64,000 nucleotides of DNA from an uncultured Candidatus Poseidoniales archaeon. GTDB lineage: Archaea > Thermoplasmatota > Poseidoniia > Poseidoniales > Poseidoniaceae. The DNA is taken from assembly GCA_905181785.1 (NCBI GenBank), contig CAJIZC010000009.1:1-64000 (forward strand), in the 5' to 3' direction. Position 1 is the first letter of the stretch, and the number at the start of each line of letters is the position of its first letter. Below are positions 50,891 to 60,481 of this stretch, piece by piece. The notes under the pieces are model-generated. The model saw only the letters and a list, made by a program, of their open reading frames with translations. It was not told the DNA's origin and ran no database searches. The translations under genes were made by a program, and so were the position numbers.

Positions 50891-53800
50891 ATGACAGACC
50901 ACTTATTCGGTAAAGGCGCTGAAAGGAAAGCAGTTTTCCTTGTGTTGTGCATGTTGATGGCCATCGTCCCTCTCTCCAATGTGGCAGCGGAAGACCTGGG
51001 TGCTCCAGCCAACCTGCAAGCTCAGGATATTGCTGCAACATTCGACCCGCTCAGTGAAACAACAACCATCACATGGCGCAACATTGACTTCGATGGCTCA
51101 GTCCTGTCAGGCCTGTTTTCGGCCACCTACAACGTCTACCGTTCTGCCGATCCAATCACCCAGGTTTCAATAGCTCAACTTTCGCCGTTTGCAACGGAGA
51201 TTACCGCTTGTTCAGCGGTGGACGTGTTGAATGATGCTTTCAAATGCCGTGGAATCAATGGTACGGTCGATGCTCATACCGCCTCGTTCTTGGTGCCACC
51301 CGGTGTCAACGGCTCGTTCTATTACGCCGTTACAACCACACATGGTGACGGCACAGAGATGCTCGACCTCGACACCAATGCCTCCGTCATCGAAGAACCA
51401 ATTCCAGAAATTACGACCCCGATTCGAACCCCATACAACCTTGTTGGAACCTTCGACCCCGAAGCAAGCAACACGACATTGACGTGGGTGAATTACAACG
51501 ACATCTTCCCAATTCTACCTGAAACCGGCGAAGATGCTTATCAAATCCATGTTTGGCGCTCTGAATATCAAATCACCCGTTCCAACGGTGCGGACTTGCT
51601 CGGTAGCGGCTCCCCTGTGGCAGTCCTGCCCGCAGGCACCTCGAGCACCGTACTCAACATTCCAACAAGCACCGACCGGGACGCGTACTACGCTGTTACC
51701 TACTTGCTGCCAAATTGGACCGGGCCAGGCCAAGACTACGAGGACGTCCGTTTCCTTTCCAATAACGCCATGACAAGCGCCCTTGTTGAAGACAACATGC
51801 CACCTTCGCAAGTTGGCATCATGTATGCAGAGTTCATTCCTAACCCGGACTCAGGTGGAGGCACAACCACAATTTCCTGGACCGATGTCCCAGATGAAAC
51901 CGGTGAATCTTACCGGATTTACATGTCAGGAAACCCATTCACGACCATCGTGAGTTCAGAGGTGCAGCTCATCGCAACCGTTTCAGAAGGCGTTGGTTCG
52001 TTCAACTACGACGTCCCAATTGGACGTCTTGGCTACGCTAACTATTGCATCATCACCATCGATTTGTACGGCGTTTACAACCCTGAAACAACCGTAAATT
52101 CCTGCGCAGGCCCAGAGTTTGAAGATGCCTTCACCCCATGGATTGCTGAACCAACACAAGTCAACGCCGTCTTCATCGGCGAGCGCATCACAAGGGTGAC
52201 ATGGCAAGATCAGTTGGGTGTTGAAGGGGAGCGATACCACGTTTGGCGCTCTAACTTCAGAGTCACCGGGGCAGAATTCGTTGCAAACCAATCCATGGAA
52301 TGGCTTGGCTCGGTCAGCGACGGCATTGGGACCTTTGACGTTCTGCTTGATGCAGACATCTTGCGAGATAACGCTCACTACTACGTCACCACAGAAGCCC
52401 TCTACGGTCACGTCAATGGGACCTACATGGACACTCGATTGAATCAAAATCACTTCGGGCCCATCTCAGAAGACACCCGCCCACCAAATCCAGCGCGCAT
52501 CAAAGAAGCGACTTCCCTCGGTTCATTGAACCTCATCACGCTTGAATGGTTCAACGAAAACGACGTCAATGAAGGCTATGAAATCTGGCGCCATTACGGC
52601 GCTCCATTTGGAGAGAATGAAGATCAAATCGGCACCCTAAGCGAAGACGGATGGGAATTCGTCCTTGGTGACATCAGTCCAGGGGAAGGTATGCAAAGCA
52701 CCCTTGTTCGACAACTCCCAATCCCCGACGGCGTAGACCGAGAGGTTTGGTACGCAGTCATCATTGAAGATCAATGGGGCAATCAGAACCCTGAGATGTT
52801 CAATGGTATTGGTGGAAACGCAGTCAAAATCAATGAAGACACGAAATTCCCAGTAGCCTCGTTGCTGCTTCTTAACGAAGACGGTGAGGCTTTCCAAAGT
52901 CCATCCCTTGTGTCGGGCTCCTATGTTCTTCAGGTGGAAATCGACGAATACCTCCAAGGCAATCCAACCGTGAACATCACGACCGTTGCTGGGGGAGAAA
53001 TATCTGGTGGCGACATCGAGATGAACATGATTGCAGACAACAACAACAACCCTGAACGGGGCCCAGTCTATGCTTTCGAATTCTTCATCGGACAGAATAC
53101 AATTGCAGGCGACATGGTCATTGAACTGATTATGGAAGACGAATCTGGCAACGAAGTCAGCCAAAGTTGGTTTGACCGAGCTGTCGATGCAAAGCGACCT
53201 ACTGTTCAGATCTACGCTCCTTCTTCCGGTAATGACGGCTCGAAGTATCTTTACGGAAATTCCATTCAATTGCTCGCTGGTGCAACCGATGACGTCATGA
53301 TTACTTCCTTCCAATACAAGTTCACCTACAACTACGGCACAGGAAACTCCCAATCCACTCCATGGTCGGAAGCCACTTCGGTCACCGATTTAGAAGGGGA
53401 TAATCGCTCCATGGTGCTTGATATGGAATTCTCCGCCGGGAACTTTGAAGCCGGTCAACACGCCGTGTTTGTTCGCGCTATCGATTCAGCAGGAAACGAG
53501 ATTTCCAAGAACGTAATTTTCGTTGTTGACCAATGCCGTCACCGTTTGGACGGAACAACCTCCTGCAACTATGTTGAATCCCTTCAGCCTGAGCCAGAAC
53601 CAGTGGTCATCAAGCCTTCCATGACCGACCCGCCCTACGTTTTGGTTTGGGTTCTAACCGGTGTGTTTGTGTTTTCCTTGCTCGTCATGGCAATGGTGCT
53701 CCAAACCAGCATGTCTGGCCCGAAGAAGAAGAAGGCGAAAGGCGACGATGAAGAAGAAGACGATGACTGGATGTCAGAGTTTATCGGCACTTCTCAGGAA

Positions 53801-54130
53801 CTTGATATGGGCGCTGTCACCGACACAAGCGGCGATAAAAAGGAAGAGGAGAAGAAAGAAGCCGCTCCTGCCGAAGAAGCAGATGAAGAAGATCCCTTTG
53901 CCGTGAACCTCGTTCAAAGAAAAACACGCAGCAAGAAAGCAGCCGTGGAAGAGGACGACGACGACGACGATGACGATGACATGTTCAACTGGAACGATGA
54001 TGACGACGACGATGACGATGAGGACGACGAACCCACTCCTGTCGCAAAGAAACGCACCGTCGGTCGCCGTGCAGCACCTCGTAAAGCACCGACTCGCCGC
54101 AAGGTCGGTCGCAAGCAAAAGGAAGAGTGA
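50891..54130 (+). CDS. FN3-repeat surface protein with anchored acidic/basic tail
   Basis: 1,079-aa exported protein. The signal peptide KAVFLVLCMLMAIVPLSNVAA is followed by about six FN3-like modules that repeat the pattern ISW/ITWxxxx...YxVWRS (TTITWRNIDF, TLTWVNYND, TTISWTDVPDE, RVTWQDQLG, TLEWFNEND), then an Ig-like stalk. A helix YVLVWVLTGVFVFSLLVMAMVL near 910-930 anchors it. The cytoplasmic tail alternates Lys/Glu stretches, two poly-Asp runs (~8-9 each), and a very basic end RRAAPRKAPTRRK. ATG 50891 is one codon after a TTG. Confidence 0.8.
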   Translation: MTDHLFGKGAERKAVFLVLCMLMAIVPLSNVAAEDLGAPANLQAQDIAATFDPLSETTTITWRNIDFDGSVLSGLFSATYNVYRSADPITQVSIAQLSPFATEITACSAVDVLNDAFKCRGINGTVDAHTASFLVPPGVNGSFYYAVTTTHGDGTEMLDLDTNASVIEEPIPEITTPIRTPYNLVGTFDPEASNTTLTWVNYNDIFPILPETGEDAYQIHVWRSEYQITRSNGADLLGSGSPVAVLPAGTSSTVLNIPTSTDRDAYYAVTYLLPNWTGPGQDYEDVRFLSNNAMTSALVEDNMPPSQVGIMYAEFIPNPDSGGGTTTISWTDVPDETGESYRIYMSGNPFTTIVSSEVQLIATVSEGVGSFNYDVPIGRLGYANYCIITIDLYGVYNPETTVNSCAGPEFEDAFTPWIAEPTQVNAVFIGERITRVTWQDQLGVEGERYHVWRSNFRVTGAEFVANQSMEWLGSVSDGIGTFDVLLDADILRDNAHYYVTTEALYGHVNGTYMDTRLNQNHFGPISEDTRPPNPARIKEATSLGSLNLITLEWFNENDVNEGYEIWRHYGAPFGENEDQIGTLSEDGWEFVLGDISPGEGMQSTLVRQLPIPDGVDREVWYAVIIEDQWGNQNPEMFNGIGGNAVKINEDTKFPVASLLLLNEDGEAFQSPSLVSGSYVLQVEIDEYLQGNPTVNITTVAGGEISGGDIEMNMIADNNNNPERGPVYAFEFFIGQNTIAGDMVIELIMEDESGNEVSQSWFDRAVDAKRPTVQIYAPSSGNDGSKYLYGNSIQLLAGATDDVMITSFQYKFTYNYGTGNSQSTPWSEATSVTDLEGDNRSMVLDMEFSAGNFEAGQHAVFVRAIDSAGNEISKNVIFVVDQCRHRLDGTTSCNYVESLQPEPEPVVIKPSMTDPPYVLVWVLTGVFVFSLLVMAMVLQTSMSGPKKKKAKGDDEEEDDDWMSEFIGTSQELDMGAVTDTSGDKKEEEKKEAAPAEEADEEDPFAVNLVQRKTRSKKAAVEEDDDDDDDDDMFNWNDDDDDDDDEDDEPTPVAKKRTVGRRAAPRKAPTRRKVGRKQKEE

Positions 54131-54180
54131 GCCGCTCACATAGCGGTGAACTCAAGTCCTAAGCCACGCTGGATTTGTTC

Positions 54181-55353
54181 ATGGGCGAAGCATCTGCTGC
54201 AAGTAAAGAGGAAGATACAAGCCTTGACGAACAAATTGAAGTCGTTTTTGATCGACTCATCGATGCCGTGAATCCACTCAAGAACAAATTGAACTGGTTG
54301 CTGCTTGCGTTCCCCGTTGCGCTCTGGGCAAACGCTGGACATCATGGTGAAATGGCTTTTATCTTCTCGATGATAGCGATCATGCCTCTTGCCTTCTTGA
54401 TGGGGAAAGCTACCGAAGAAATAGCGCTTCGAACCGGGGAAACGGTTGGTGGTTTGCTCAACGCCACCTTCGGCAACGCAGTCGAGATGATTATCGCAGG
54501 CCTTGCACTTTACACGGCCTCGAAATCTGTTGATCCTGACACAATTGAAACCATGATCACAGTCACGCAAGCTTCACTGATTGGTTCCATTCTTGGCAAC
54601 CTTCTGCTCGTACTGGGCCTGGCCATGGTTTGGGGTGGAGTGAACCACAGGATCCAACACTTCAATCACGAATCAGGGCAAATGAATGGCTCATTGCTGC
54701 TGCTTGCTATTGTTGCTTTCATCATTCCAAGCGCGTTAAACTACGCTGGTGGCGATGCGTCGTCAATCAAGGACCTCTCCCGTTACGCGGCCATCATCAT
54801 GCTCGTCATCTATGGGCTTGCCCTGTTATTCCAACTCAAGACCCACGTTGATGTGTTCGCAACCGAAGCCGGCCACGGAATGCATGAAGACCCAACGATG
54901 AGCATCAAAGATGCCTGGATTTTGTTGATCCTTTCAACCGCTCTCGTCGGGTGGATGGCGCACATTTTGGTGCACAACCTCGAAGGGGCTGTCGAGGAAC
55001 TGGGCGTACCTGAATTGTTTATCGGCGTCATTTTGTTGCCGTTCTTTGGAAACGCAGCAGAACACTTTGCAGCGGTCATCGTTGCTGGTAAAGATAAGAT
55101 GGACCTCGCCATCGCTATCGCCATTGGATCAAGTGTTCAGATTGCCCTGTTTGTCGCACCTGTCATGGTCCTTCTGGGATGGGCGCTTGGTGTTCCGTTG
55201 ACGCTTGAATTCGGATTGCTTGAAACATCAGCTACTTTCATCTCCGTGCTCGTGGCCAATTCTATTCTGGCTGATGGCAAAACGAATTGGCTTGAAGGAG
55301 CCATGCTGCTTGGCAGTTACATCATTCTTGGAGCAGCGTTCTTCTTGTTTTGA
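54181..55353 (+). CDS. Ca2+/H+ antiporter (CaCA family)
   Basis: 390-aa CAX-type exchanger, about 11 helices, extruding calcium in exchange for protons. Both alpha-repeat motifs are intact: [19 protein letters not shown] near 85-103 and [20 protein letters not shown] near 285-304. The acidic N-terminal tail ([12 protein letters not shown]) is cytoplasmic. ATG 54181 is preferred to TTG 54175. The family resemblance is to bacterial and yeast Vcx1/ChaA-like proteins. Confidence 0.9.
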   Translation: MGEASAASKEEDTSLDEQIEVVFDRLIDAVNPLKNKLNWLLLAFPVALWANAGHHGEMAFIFSMIAIMPLAFLMGKATEEIALRTGETVGGLLNATFGNAVEMIIAGLALYTASKSVDPDTIETMITVTQASLIGSILGNLLLVLGLAMVWGGVNHRIQHFNHESGQMNGSLLLLAIVAFIIPSALNYAGGDASSIKDLSRYAAIIMLVIYGLALLFQLKTHVDVFATEAGHGMHEDPTMSIKDAWILLILSTALVGWMAHILVHNLEGAVEELGVPELFIGVILLPFFGNAAEHFAAVIVAGKDKMDLAIAIAIGSSVQIALFVAPVMVLLGWALGVPLTLEFGLLETSATFISVLVANSILADGKTNWLEGAMLLGSYIILGAAFFLF

Positions 55354-55369
55354 ACTCGGGGTGAAGTGA

Positions 55370-55906
55370 ATGAAAAAAACTGGCTTTGGAATCCTCATTG
55401 TATCGACGCTCCTGCTGCTTGGGGGGACCATCGGGTTCACCATGGATGGGGCAGTTGAGGACGTGCCAACTCCAAACGTGCAGGGCCTGGTGTTCTTCTC
55501 AGACGACGCAATGACCGGGAATGCAGCTGCGCTGTTGCTCAACGCGGATACTACCATTACATGGGATCGCGATGATGTGTTCCTTGTCATCGCAGACAAG
55601 GGAAAAAAGAAGCAATGCGATGATATTGCCAACGGGGGGAGCCTCAGCGGTTTCGATACGACCAGCCAAACCTGCTCTTACGGCGATGAAGGCTATGTTG
55701 CCAGCGGGGACGATGGAATTCAAGGGGTTGATTGGCGCGTTGAATCCGGTGAATTTTACCCCGGAATTGGAACCAAAGAAGGCGTCTTACCCGAAGGATC
55801 GGACCTGAACCTCTCTTACACGATTGACCTGACTCTGAGCGCGGCGGGTTACCTGTTCTTGCTGATTGGCGAGGGCGCTGGTTTCCTGCTTGTTCGCCAA
55901 AAATGA
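55370..55906 (+). CDS. Two-helix exported hypothetical protein
   Basis: Unrecognised 178-aa protein with N-terminal helix GFGILIVSTLLLLGGTIGF and C-terminal helix AAGYLFLLIGEGAGFLLV. The extracytoplasmic part has a Cys pair (KKQCDD ... QTCSYGDEG), possibly a disulfide. It starts 16 bases after the antiporter, so co-transcription is likely. Stop codons with the next gene converge at 4 bases. Confidence 0.6.
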   Translation: MKKTGFGILIVSTLLLLGGTIGFTMDGAVEDVPTPNVQGLVFFSDDAMTGNAAALLLNADTTITWDRDDVFLVIADKGKKKQCDDIANGGSLSGFDTTSQTCSYGDEGYVASGDDGIQGVDWRVESGEFYPGIGTKEGVLPEGSDLNLSYTIDLTLSAAGYLFLLIGEGAGFLLVRQK

Positions 55907-55910
55907 GGCG

Positions 55911-57170
55911 TCACTCGACACCGTCGTAATAGGATTGAACGGCTTCGTCTAAATCCATCCACGACTTGCGTTCATCAATGGTTTTCGTTGTTCCGTCGAA
56001 GCGAATTTCCTCGCCGCCAACCCAGAGGTCAAGGCATTCAGCCCCGTTGAACAAGAGGTTGGTGATGTGGCGGTTGTTCGACCGACCCACGGGCCTCATC
56101 CGTACATCCTCAAGGTCCCAAACAGCCCAGTCTTGACTGCCTTTGGTGGCCATGGCAAACGCATTGTTAGCCGTCATCAGGGTTGCGTCCCAGTGGTCAT
56201 GGCGTTGGACTAAGGCTGCAAGCCGCGCTTCAGCCAGCAGGTCAAGCCCGTTTCCCGAAGAAGCAGCGCCGTCTGTTCCAAGCCGTACATCAACGCCAGC
56301 ATCATTGAACGCAGGAAGCGACATCGTGCCTCCACAAGCCAGTTTCATGTTTGATGAGGGGCAATGCACGGCAGTGACTTCATGGCTGGCTAAAGTGCGA
56401 ATCTCATTTTTCTTCATCCAAGAGGCGTGAGCGCACACCGTTCCAGGTTTGAAAAAATCAAGGCTGTCGAGGTATTCAACAGGATACATGCCGGTTGAAT
56501 CATGGCAATCTGCCACTTCTTTGCGCGTCTCGCTGACGTGAATGTGCAATCTCCCGCTTCGCCGTTCAGCCAGTTCAGAAGCTCTTCGTAGAGTTTCTTC
56601 ACTGCACAGGTAGACCGAATGGGTGGCAATGGCGTATTGGATCTTGTCGATGGGCGATTGTTGCTTCAGCAAGGTATCGAGTTCATCAAGGGCCGACTTT
56701 GCATCTTCGTGCGACGGAAGCGCCGCATCGCTCACCGGTCCACCCACAAGGCCTCGCAACCCCGCTTGACCGAGCACTTCACCGGTGACTCCGGGGTAAA
56801 AATACATGTCAGCAGCAAAAGAGGAGCCGGTTTTGATCATCTCAGCAGCCGCAGCCTGCGCTCCAATTCGGACAAACTCAGGCGTAATTCTCGCTTCGGT
56901 CGGAAAGATGGCTTCATTGAGCCAACGGTGGAGTGGAAAGCCATCGCTAAAATCGCGTGCATTCAATTGCATGGCTAGGTGAGTGTGCCAGTTTTGCAGG
57001 CTTCGGGTGATCAATCGCCCCGAACCATCAACATCCAGTTTGACATCTTCATCCCCGCTTGACTCGGTCCACGAACCATCGGGATGAAGCAACACATCAC
57101 CGACGTGCTTGTTGCCTCCTTCGTCATAGAGGACAGTGTTGCGATAACGCACCGCATTGTCTTCCCCCAT
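55911..57170 (-). CDS. Amidohydrolase, 5'-deoxyadenosine/SAH deaminase-like
   Basis: 419-aa metal-dependent deaminase of the MtaD/DadD/TrzN group. Metal ligands are in NWHTHLAM, RLHIHVSETRKE and TVCAHASWM, with VHCPSSNMKLA and LGTDGAASSGNGLDLL. These are the family motifs (LGTDGxASxxxLD). Predicted substrates are 5'-deoxyadenosine, methylthioadenosine or S-adenosylhomocysteine, all by-products of SAM chemistry such as the radical SAM enzyme at 12.2 kb. ATG 57170 avoids overlap with tRNA-Thr. A Trp replaces the usual residue before HTH. Confidence 0.82.
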   Translation of the reverse strand: MGEDNAVRYRNTVLYDEGGNKHVGDVLLHPDGSWTESSGDEDVKLDVDGSGRLITRSLQNWHTHLAMQLNARDFSDGFPLHRWLNEAIFPTEARITPEFVRIGAQAAAAEMIKTGSSFAADMYFYPGVTGEVLGQAGLRGLVGGPVSDAALPSHEDAKSALDELDTLLKQQSPIDKIQYAIATHSVYLCSEETLRRASELAERRSGRLHIHVSETRKEVADCHDSTGMYPVEYLDSLDFFKPGTVCAHASWMKKNEIRTLASHEVTAVHCPSSNMKLACGGTMSLPAFNDAGVDVRLGTDGAASSGNGLDLLAEARLAALVQRHDHWDATLMTANNAFAMATKGSQDWAVWDLEDVRMRPVGRSNNRHITNLLFNGAECLDLWVGGEEIRFDGTTKTIDERKSWMDLDEAVQSYYDGVE

Positions 57171-57254
57171 GACCTGCTGTGAGGCCCTCCCCCTCATCAA
57201 CGCTGGCTTTTGGACCGTGTGGCTTATGTCCATCAGTCGCCGCCGACCATCTGC

Positions 57255-57327
57255 GCCACTGTGGCTTAGCTGGTATAGCACCTGATTCGTAATCAGGAGG
57301 TCGGGAGTTCGAACCTCCCCAGTGGCT
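57255..57327 (+). tRNA. tRNA-Thr (CGT)
   Basis: Acceptor stem GCCACTG (57255-57261) pairs with CAGTGGC (57320-57326), discriminator T at 57327. The anticodon loop TTCGTAA gives CGT at 57288-57290, and the T-arm contains GAGTTCGAACCTC. CCA is not encoded (CCTC follows), in contrast to the initiator tRNA. No intron. Confidence 0.9.
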
Positions 57328-57332
57328 CCTCA

Positions 57333-58595
57333 TCACTGAATGTTGATCGAAGATTGAGTTTCCATGGAAAACGCTCGAGCGCTCGCTTCTAAACTCGACA
57401 CCGCGGGAAGGCTTCGTCCAGAGATGTAATCCAAACATGCTCCACCACCGGTGGAAACGTGCCCCATCTTCGATGCCAAGTTGCGTTTCATGATCAGGGT
57501 CGCAGTATGGCCTCCTCCGACCACAACATACGCTTCTGACTCAGCGCAGGCGTTGAGCATCTCAACAGTACCAAGGGCAAAATCAGGCAATTCAAATACA
57601 CCCGCAGGGCCGTTCAAGTGGACTGTTCCTGCTTGCTTGATGGCTGCAGAAAGGTTCCGAATGGATTGAATTCCAAGATCAAAAATAGGCGCTGAAACAG
57701 GCAGCCGTTCGAGGGAAATATCGACTCGATTGTCTTCAATGTTGGCAGCCAAGTCTACAGGGAGTCTGATTTTTTCAGGGAAATCGACGAGCAGAGCCTT
57801 GGCTTTTTCTACCGTCGGGTACCATTGTTTTCCAAGTTCGCCCACCAAGAAATCATGGTTGACCAACCCGATATCGTACCCAGAGAGTTCGACCATTAAG
57901 TTTGCAACACCGCCTGTGACCCAGACTTCATCACAAATCTCGTTGCGAAGCATGTTGTCAGCGACAGCGATCGAATCATCCACCTTAACGCCACCAAGCA
58001 CAGCGATGCAAGGGCGAGTAGGGTGCTCCAGTGCATGGTCTAATTTACGAATTTCATTGGCCATCAAATCACCAGCAACGCATGGAATGAGGTGGGTAAA
58101 TCCAACACCCGAGGGCGTGGCTCGGTGAGCGCATGCAAAAGCATCGTAGACATAGAGGTCGGCGACGCTTGCTAATTTTTGTACCATTTGTGTTTCTGCC
58201 ATGGTTTCAAATGTACCCTTTGTCTTGATTTCTTCATCGTACATTCGTACGTTGTTGAGCATCAAAATATCCCCGTCGACCAACGCTTCGATGGCCGTCA
58301 TAGCCTTGTCGCCAGCCAAATCTTCAACCCACTTCACAGGTCGACCAAGGATGCGCCCCAATTCTCGAGAATGCCCCAGTGTGCTTGTGAAGTCGTCCTT
58401 ACCAGGTCGGGATTGGTGGGCCAACAACACAACTTTGGCTTTGGAAAGGCGGTTAAGGGTTGGAACAATGGCTTTGATTCGAGTGTCGTCTAGAAACGAT
58501 TTGGTATCGGGCGCCATTGGTGAATTGATGTCCACACGGACAATCACGGTACGTCCTTCGACGTTGACATTCTCGAGGGTGAGAACACTCGCCAT
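57333..58595 (-). CDS. pgk: Phosphoglycerate kinase
   Basis: Glycolytic/gluconeogenic enzyme, 420 aa, converting 1,3-bisphosphoglycerate and ADP to 3-phosphoglycerate and ATP. Conserved: VRVDINSPM, VLLAHQSRPG, LNNVRMYDEE, DAFACAHRATPS, GGVKVDDSI, GPAGVFE, and the nucleotide-binding VVVGGGHTAT plus HVSTGGGACLDY. The DINSP and SRPGK variants are archaeal-like. ATG 58595 gives the family N-terminus. Stop lies 5 bases past tRNA-Thr. Confidence 0.92.
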   Translation of the reverse strand: MASVLTLENVNVEGRTVIVRVDINSPMAPDTKSFLDDTRIKAIVPTLNRLSKAKVVLLAHQSRPGKDDFTSTLGHSRELGRILGRPVKWVEDLAGDKAMTAIEALVDGDILMLNNVRMYDEEIKTKGTFETMAETQMVQKLASVADLYVYDAFACAHRATPSGVGFTHLIPCVAGDLMANEIRKLDHALEHPTRPCIAVLGGVKVDDSIAVADNMLRNEICDEVWVTGGVANLMVELSGYDIGLVNHDFLVGELGKQWYPTVEKAKALLVDFPEKIRLPVDLAANIEDNRVDISLERLPVSAPIFDLGIQSIRNLSAAIKQAGTVHLNGPAGVFELPDFALGTVEMLNACAESEAYVVVGGGHTATLIMKRNLASKMGHVSTGGGACLDYISGRSLPAVSSLEASARAFSMETQSSINIQ

Positions 58596-58738
58596 TGACC
58601 TGTCCAAGTGGCGTGGGCTTTTGATTCAAACGGGTCGAAATCATCTTTCGCGGTGTGCGTCTGGAACCAGTAAACCGCGCGTCTTGAGGTGGTCGCCGGG
58701 CCGAAAGGTGATAAAGTCGCGAACACCGCTAGCAAAGG

Positions 58739-59695
58739 ATGGCACGCGAAGCCCCCGAAAGGGACACCTCGTTGGATGGTGCACGGCGGCGCGCCAGCAC
58801 AAGCACATCCGCCTTTGGTGTGTCAAGGCGTGAAGGTCACGACGCCTCAACCTACTATGGAAGCAGGCTCAATGAGGGCCTGGTTTCCATTCGAGAGGTT
58901 GGCGAGGAACAAGCTCTACCTCCAACCATGGCGAACACGGTCATCTCTGGGGATTCAAGAAACCTAGACCTTCCCGATAATTGCGTTCACCTCGTGGTCA
59001 CCTCACCGCCCTACAACGCAAGTAAGGAGTACGATGAGGACCTCTCACTTGGCGAATACCTCGATCTTTTGCACGGGGTTTTTGCAGAATGCTACAGAGT
59101 CCTTGCTCCGGGTGGCAGAATGGTTGTCAACGTCGCGAACCTCGGCCGCAAACCCTACATTCCTCTCTCGAGCCACATCAACCTCATCATGTCCGAGATT
59201 GGGTTTTTGATGCGAGGAGAAATCATTTGGGATAAATCCGCAAGCGCAGGTTCTTCATGCGCATGGGGTTCCTTCCAAAGCGCCAGCAACCCTTGCCTGC
59301 GAGATGTCCATGAATACCTCTTGGTGTTCTCAAAGGGCGATTACAAGTTAAAGCGCGACAAGAAAGAGCGGGCAGCGGGTCGAATTGATACGATTCCTCG
59401 CGATGATTTCATCAAGCACACCAAGTCAATTTGGTCGTTTGCGACCGAACGCGCTTCCCGAGTGAATCACCCTGCCCCTTTCCCAGTGGAATTGCCAAAA
59501 CGCTGCATAGAAATGTACAGTTTTGTTGGTGATGTGGTGCTTGATCCTTTCAACGGCTCAGGCACAACATGCGTGGCTGCGAAGTCAACAGGTCGCACTT
59601 ACATTGGCGTCGATCTTTCGCCAGAATACTGCACCATCGCCGAGACTCGACTTGAGTCTGTTGAACCCTGGGTTGCCCCAGAAGTGACCGTTTGA
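58739..59695 (+). CDS. Orphan beta-class DNA methyltransferase
   Basis: 318-aa site-specific DNA amino-methyltransferase. Catalytic motif IV is TSPPYN (88-93); motif I is DPFNGSGTTCVAA near 267, i.e. the circularly permuted beta order (IV before I). TGRTYIGVDLSPEYC follows motif I. SPPY suggests N4-cytosine, but TSPPYN is also found in N6-adenine enzymes. No restriction endonuclease lies next to it. A 63-residue N-terminal extension precedes the core, with ATG 58928 as the alternative start (MANTVISGDSRNL). Confidence 0.85.
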   Translation: MAREAPERDTSLDGARRRASTSTSAFGVSRREGHDASTYYGSRLNEGLVSIREVGEEQALPPTMANTVISGDSRNLDLPDNCVHLVVTSPPYNASKEYDEDLSLGEYLDLLHGVFAECYRVLAPGGRMVVNVANLGRKPYIPLSSHINLIMSEIGFLMRGEIIWDKSASAGSSCAWGSFQSASNPCLRDVHEYLLVFSKGDYKLKRDKKERAAGRIDTIPRDDFIKHTKSIWSFATERASRVNHPAPFPVELPKRCIEMYSFVGDVVLDPFNGSGTTCVAAKSTGRTYIGVDLSPEYCTIAETRLESVEPWVAPEVTV

Positions 59696-59698
59696 ACC

Positions 59699-60451
59699 TC
59701 ATTGAGGGGGTTGAACGTCGTCCCAAGGGTTCTGAGCAGGCTGTGCTTGCTGAGGTTGCTGAAGTTGCTGCGTCAATGGGGGGCTCATCTGCCCTTGGGC
59801 CATGCCCGGTTGTTGCATCTGTTGTCCGTATCCTTGCTGCACAGGCTGACCCATGGGAGCTTGGCCCATAACGGGGGCCTGATAGCCGACTTGTCCAGTT
59901 GGCATTTGCCCGGCAGGCATCATGACATTTTGCACAGGATCGTCCAACACAAAGGCCAGAATGAGTCCGAGAACCAAGAGGGGAACAGCGCAGCATAGTG
60001 CTCCAAAACCGCCCAAGGCAGCGCCTATGCCGCCGACAGCGGCGTTGATACATGCCTCATCGCAATACGTTCCACGGATGGTGACTTCGACGTTGCTTTG
60101 AACAGTGTATTCCATGCCAGCTTCGCGGTGATCGATATCTCCGTAATATTCCTCTTCGCCTGCTGCGTAGCTCGTACCGTCCCATAGATAGCATTCGCCA
60201 AGAACATCATTTCCACTGCTGTCCGTGATGCTGAGATCTATTGTCTCGCAATCAGCAGGGTGGATCGCATAAACTGAAATCCCCCAGGATTCATTGACGT
60301 TAGCCGTAAACGTTCCACTTGTGACCTTTGTAAGGTAGGTTTGATCATCACCTGCATCGGCCGCACTGCCAATGCCTCCGACCAATCCAATTCCACCGAC
60401 GACGAGGAGGATTGCGCCGAGAATGAGCGTTACTTTACTTGCTATGTGCAT
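59699..60451 (-). CDS. Membrane protein with Gln/Pro-rich cytoplasmic tail
   Basis: 250-aa protein. The first helix (VTLILGAILLVVGGIGLVGGIG) and a second (FGALCCAVPLLVLGLILAFVL) enclose an extracytoplasmic domain with CYLWDGTSY and a Cys pair TYCDEACIN. The tail is a low-complexity Met/Gln/Pro/Gly region (QAPMGQPVQQGYGQQMQQ) ending NPWDDVQPPQ. Similar in plan to the surface proteins of this window but without FN3 modules. ATG 60451 is the first that starts at the hydrophobic segment. Function unknown. Confidence 0.6.
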   Translation of the reverse strand: MHIASKVTLILGAILLVVGGIGLVGGIGSAADAGDDQTYLTKVTSGTFTANVNESWGISVYAIHPADCETIDLSITDSSGNDVLGECYLWDGTSYAAGEEEYYGDIDHREAGMEYTVQSNVEVTIRGTYCDEACINAAVGGIGAALGGFGALCCAVPLLVLGLILAFVLDDPVQNVMMPAGQMPTGQVGYQAPVMGQAPMGQPVQQGYGQQMQQPGMAQGQMSPPLTQQLQQPQQAQPAQNPWDDVQPPQ

Positions 60452-60481
60452 AGATTGTGCTGGGTACAGTCGTTTATCAAG

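Noticed and set aside
53914-54114. Antisense frame rich in Ser
   Set aside because: It is the complement of the Asp-repeat tail of the FN3 protein; no independent start or conservation is likely.
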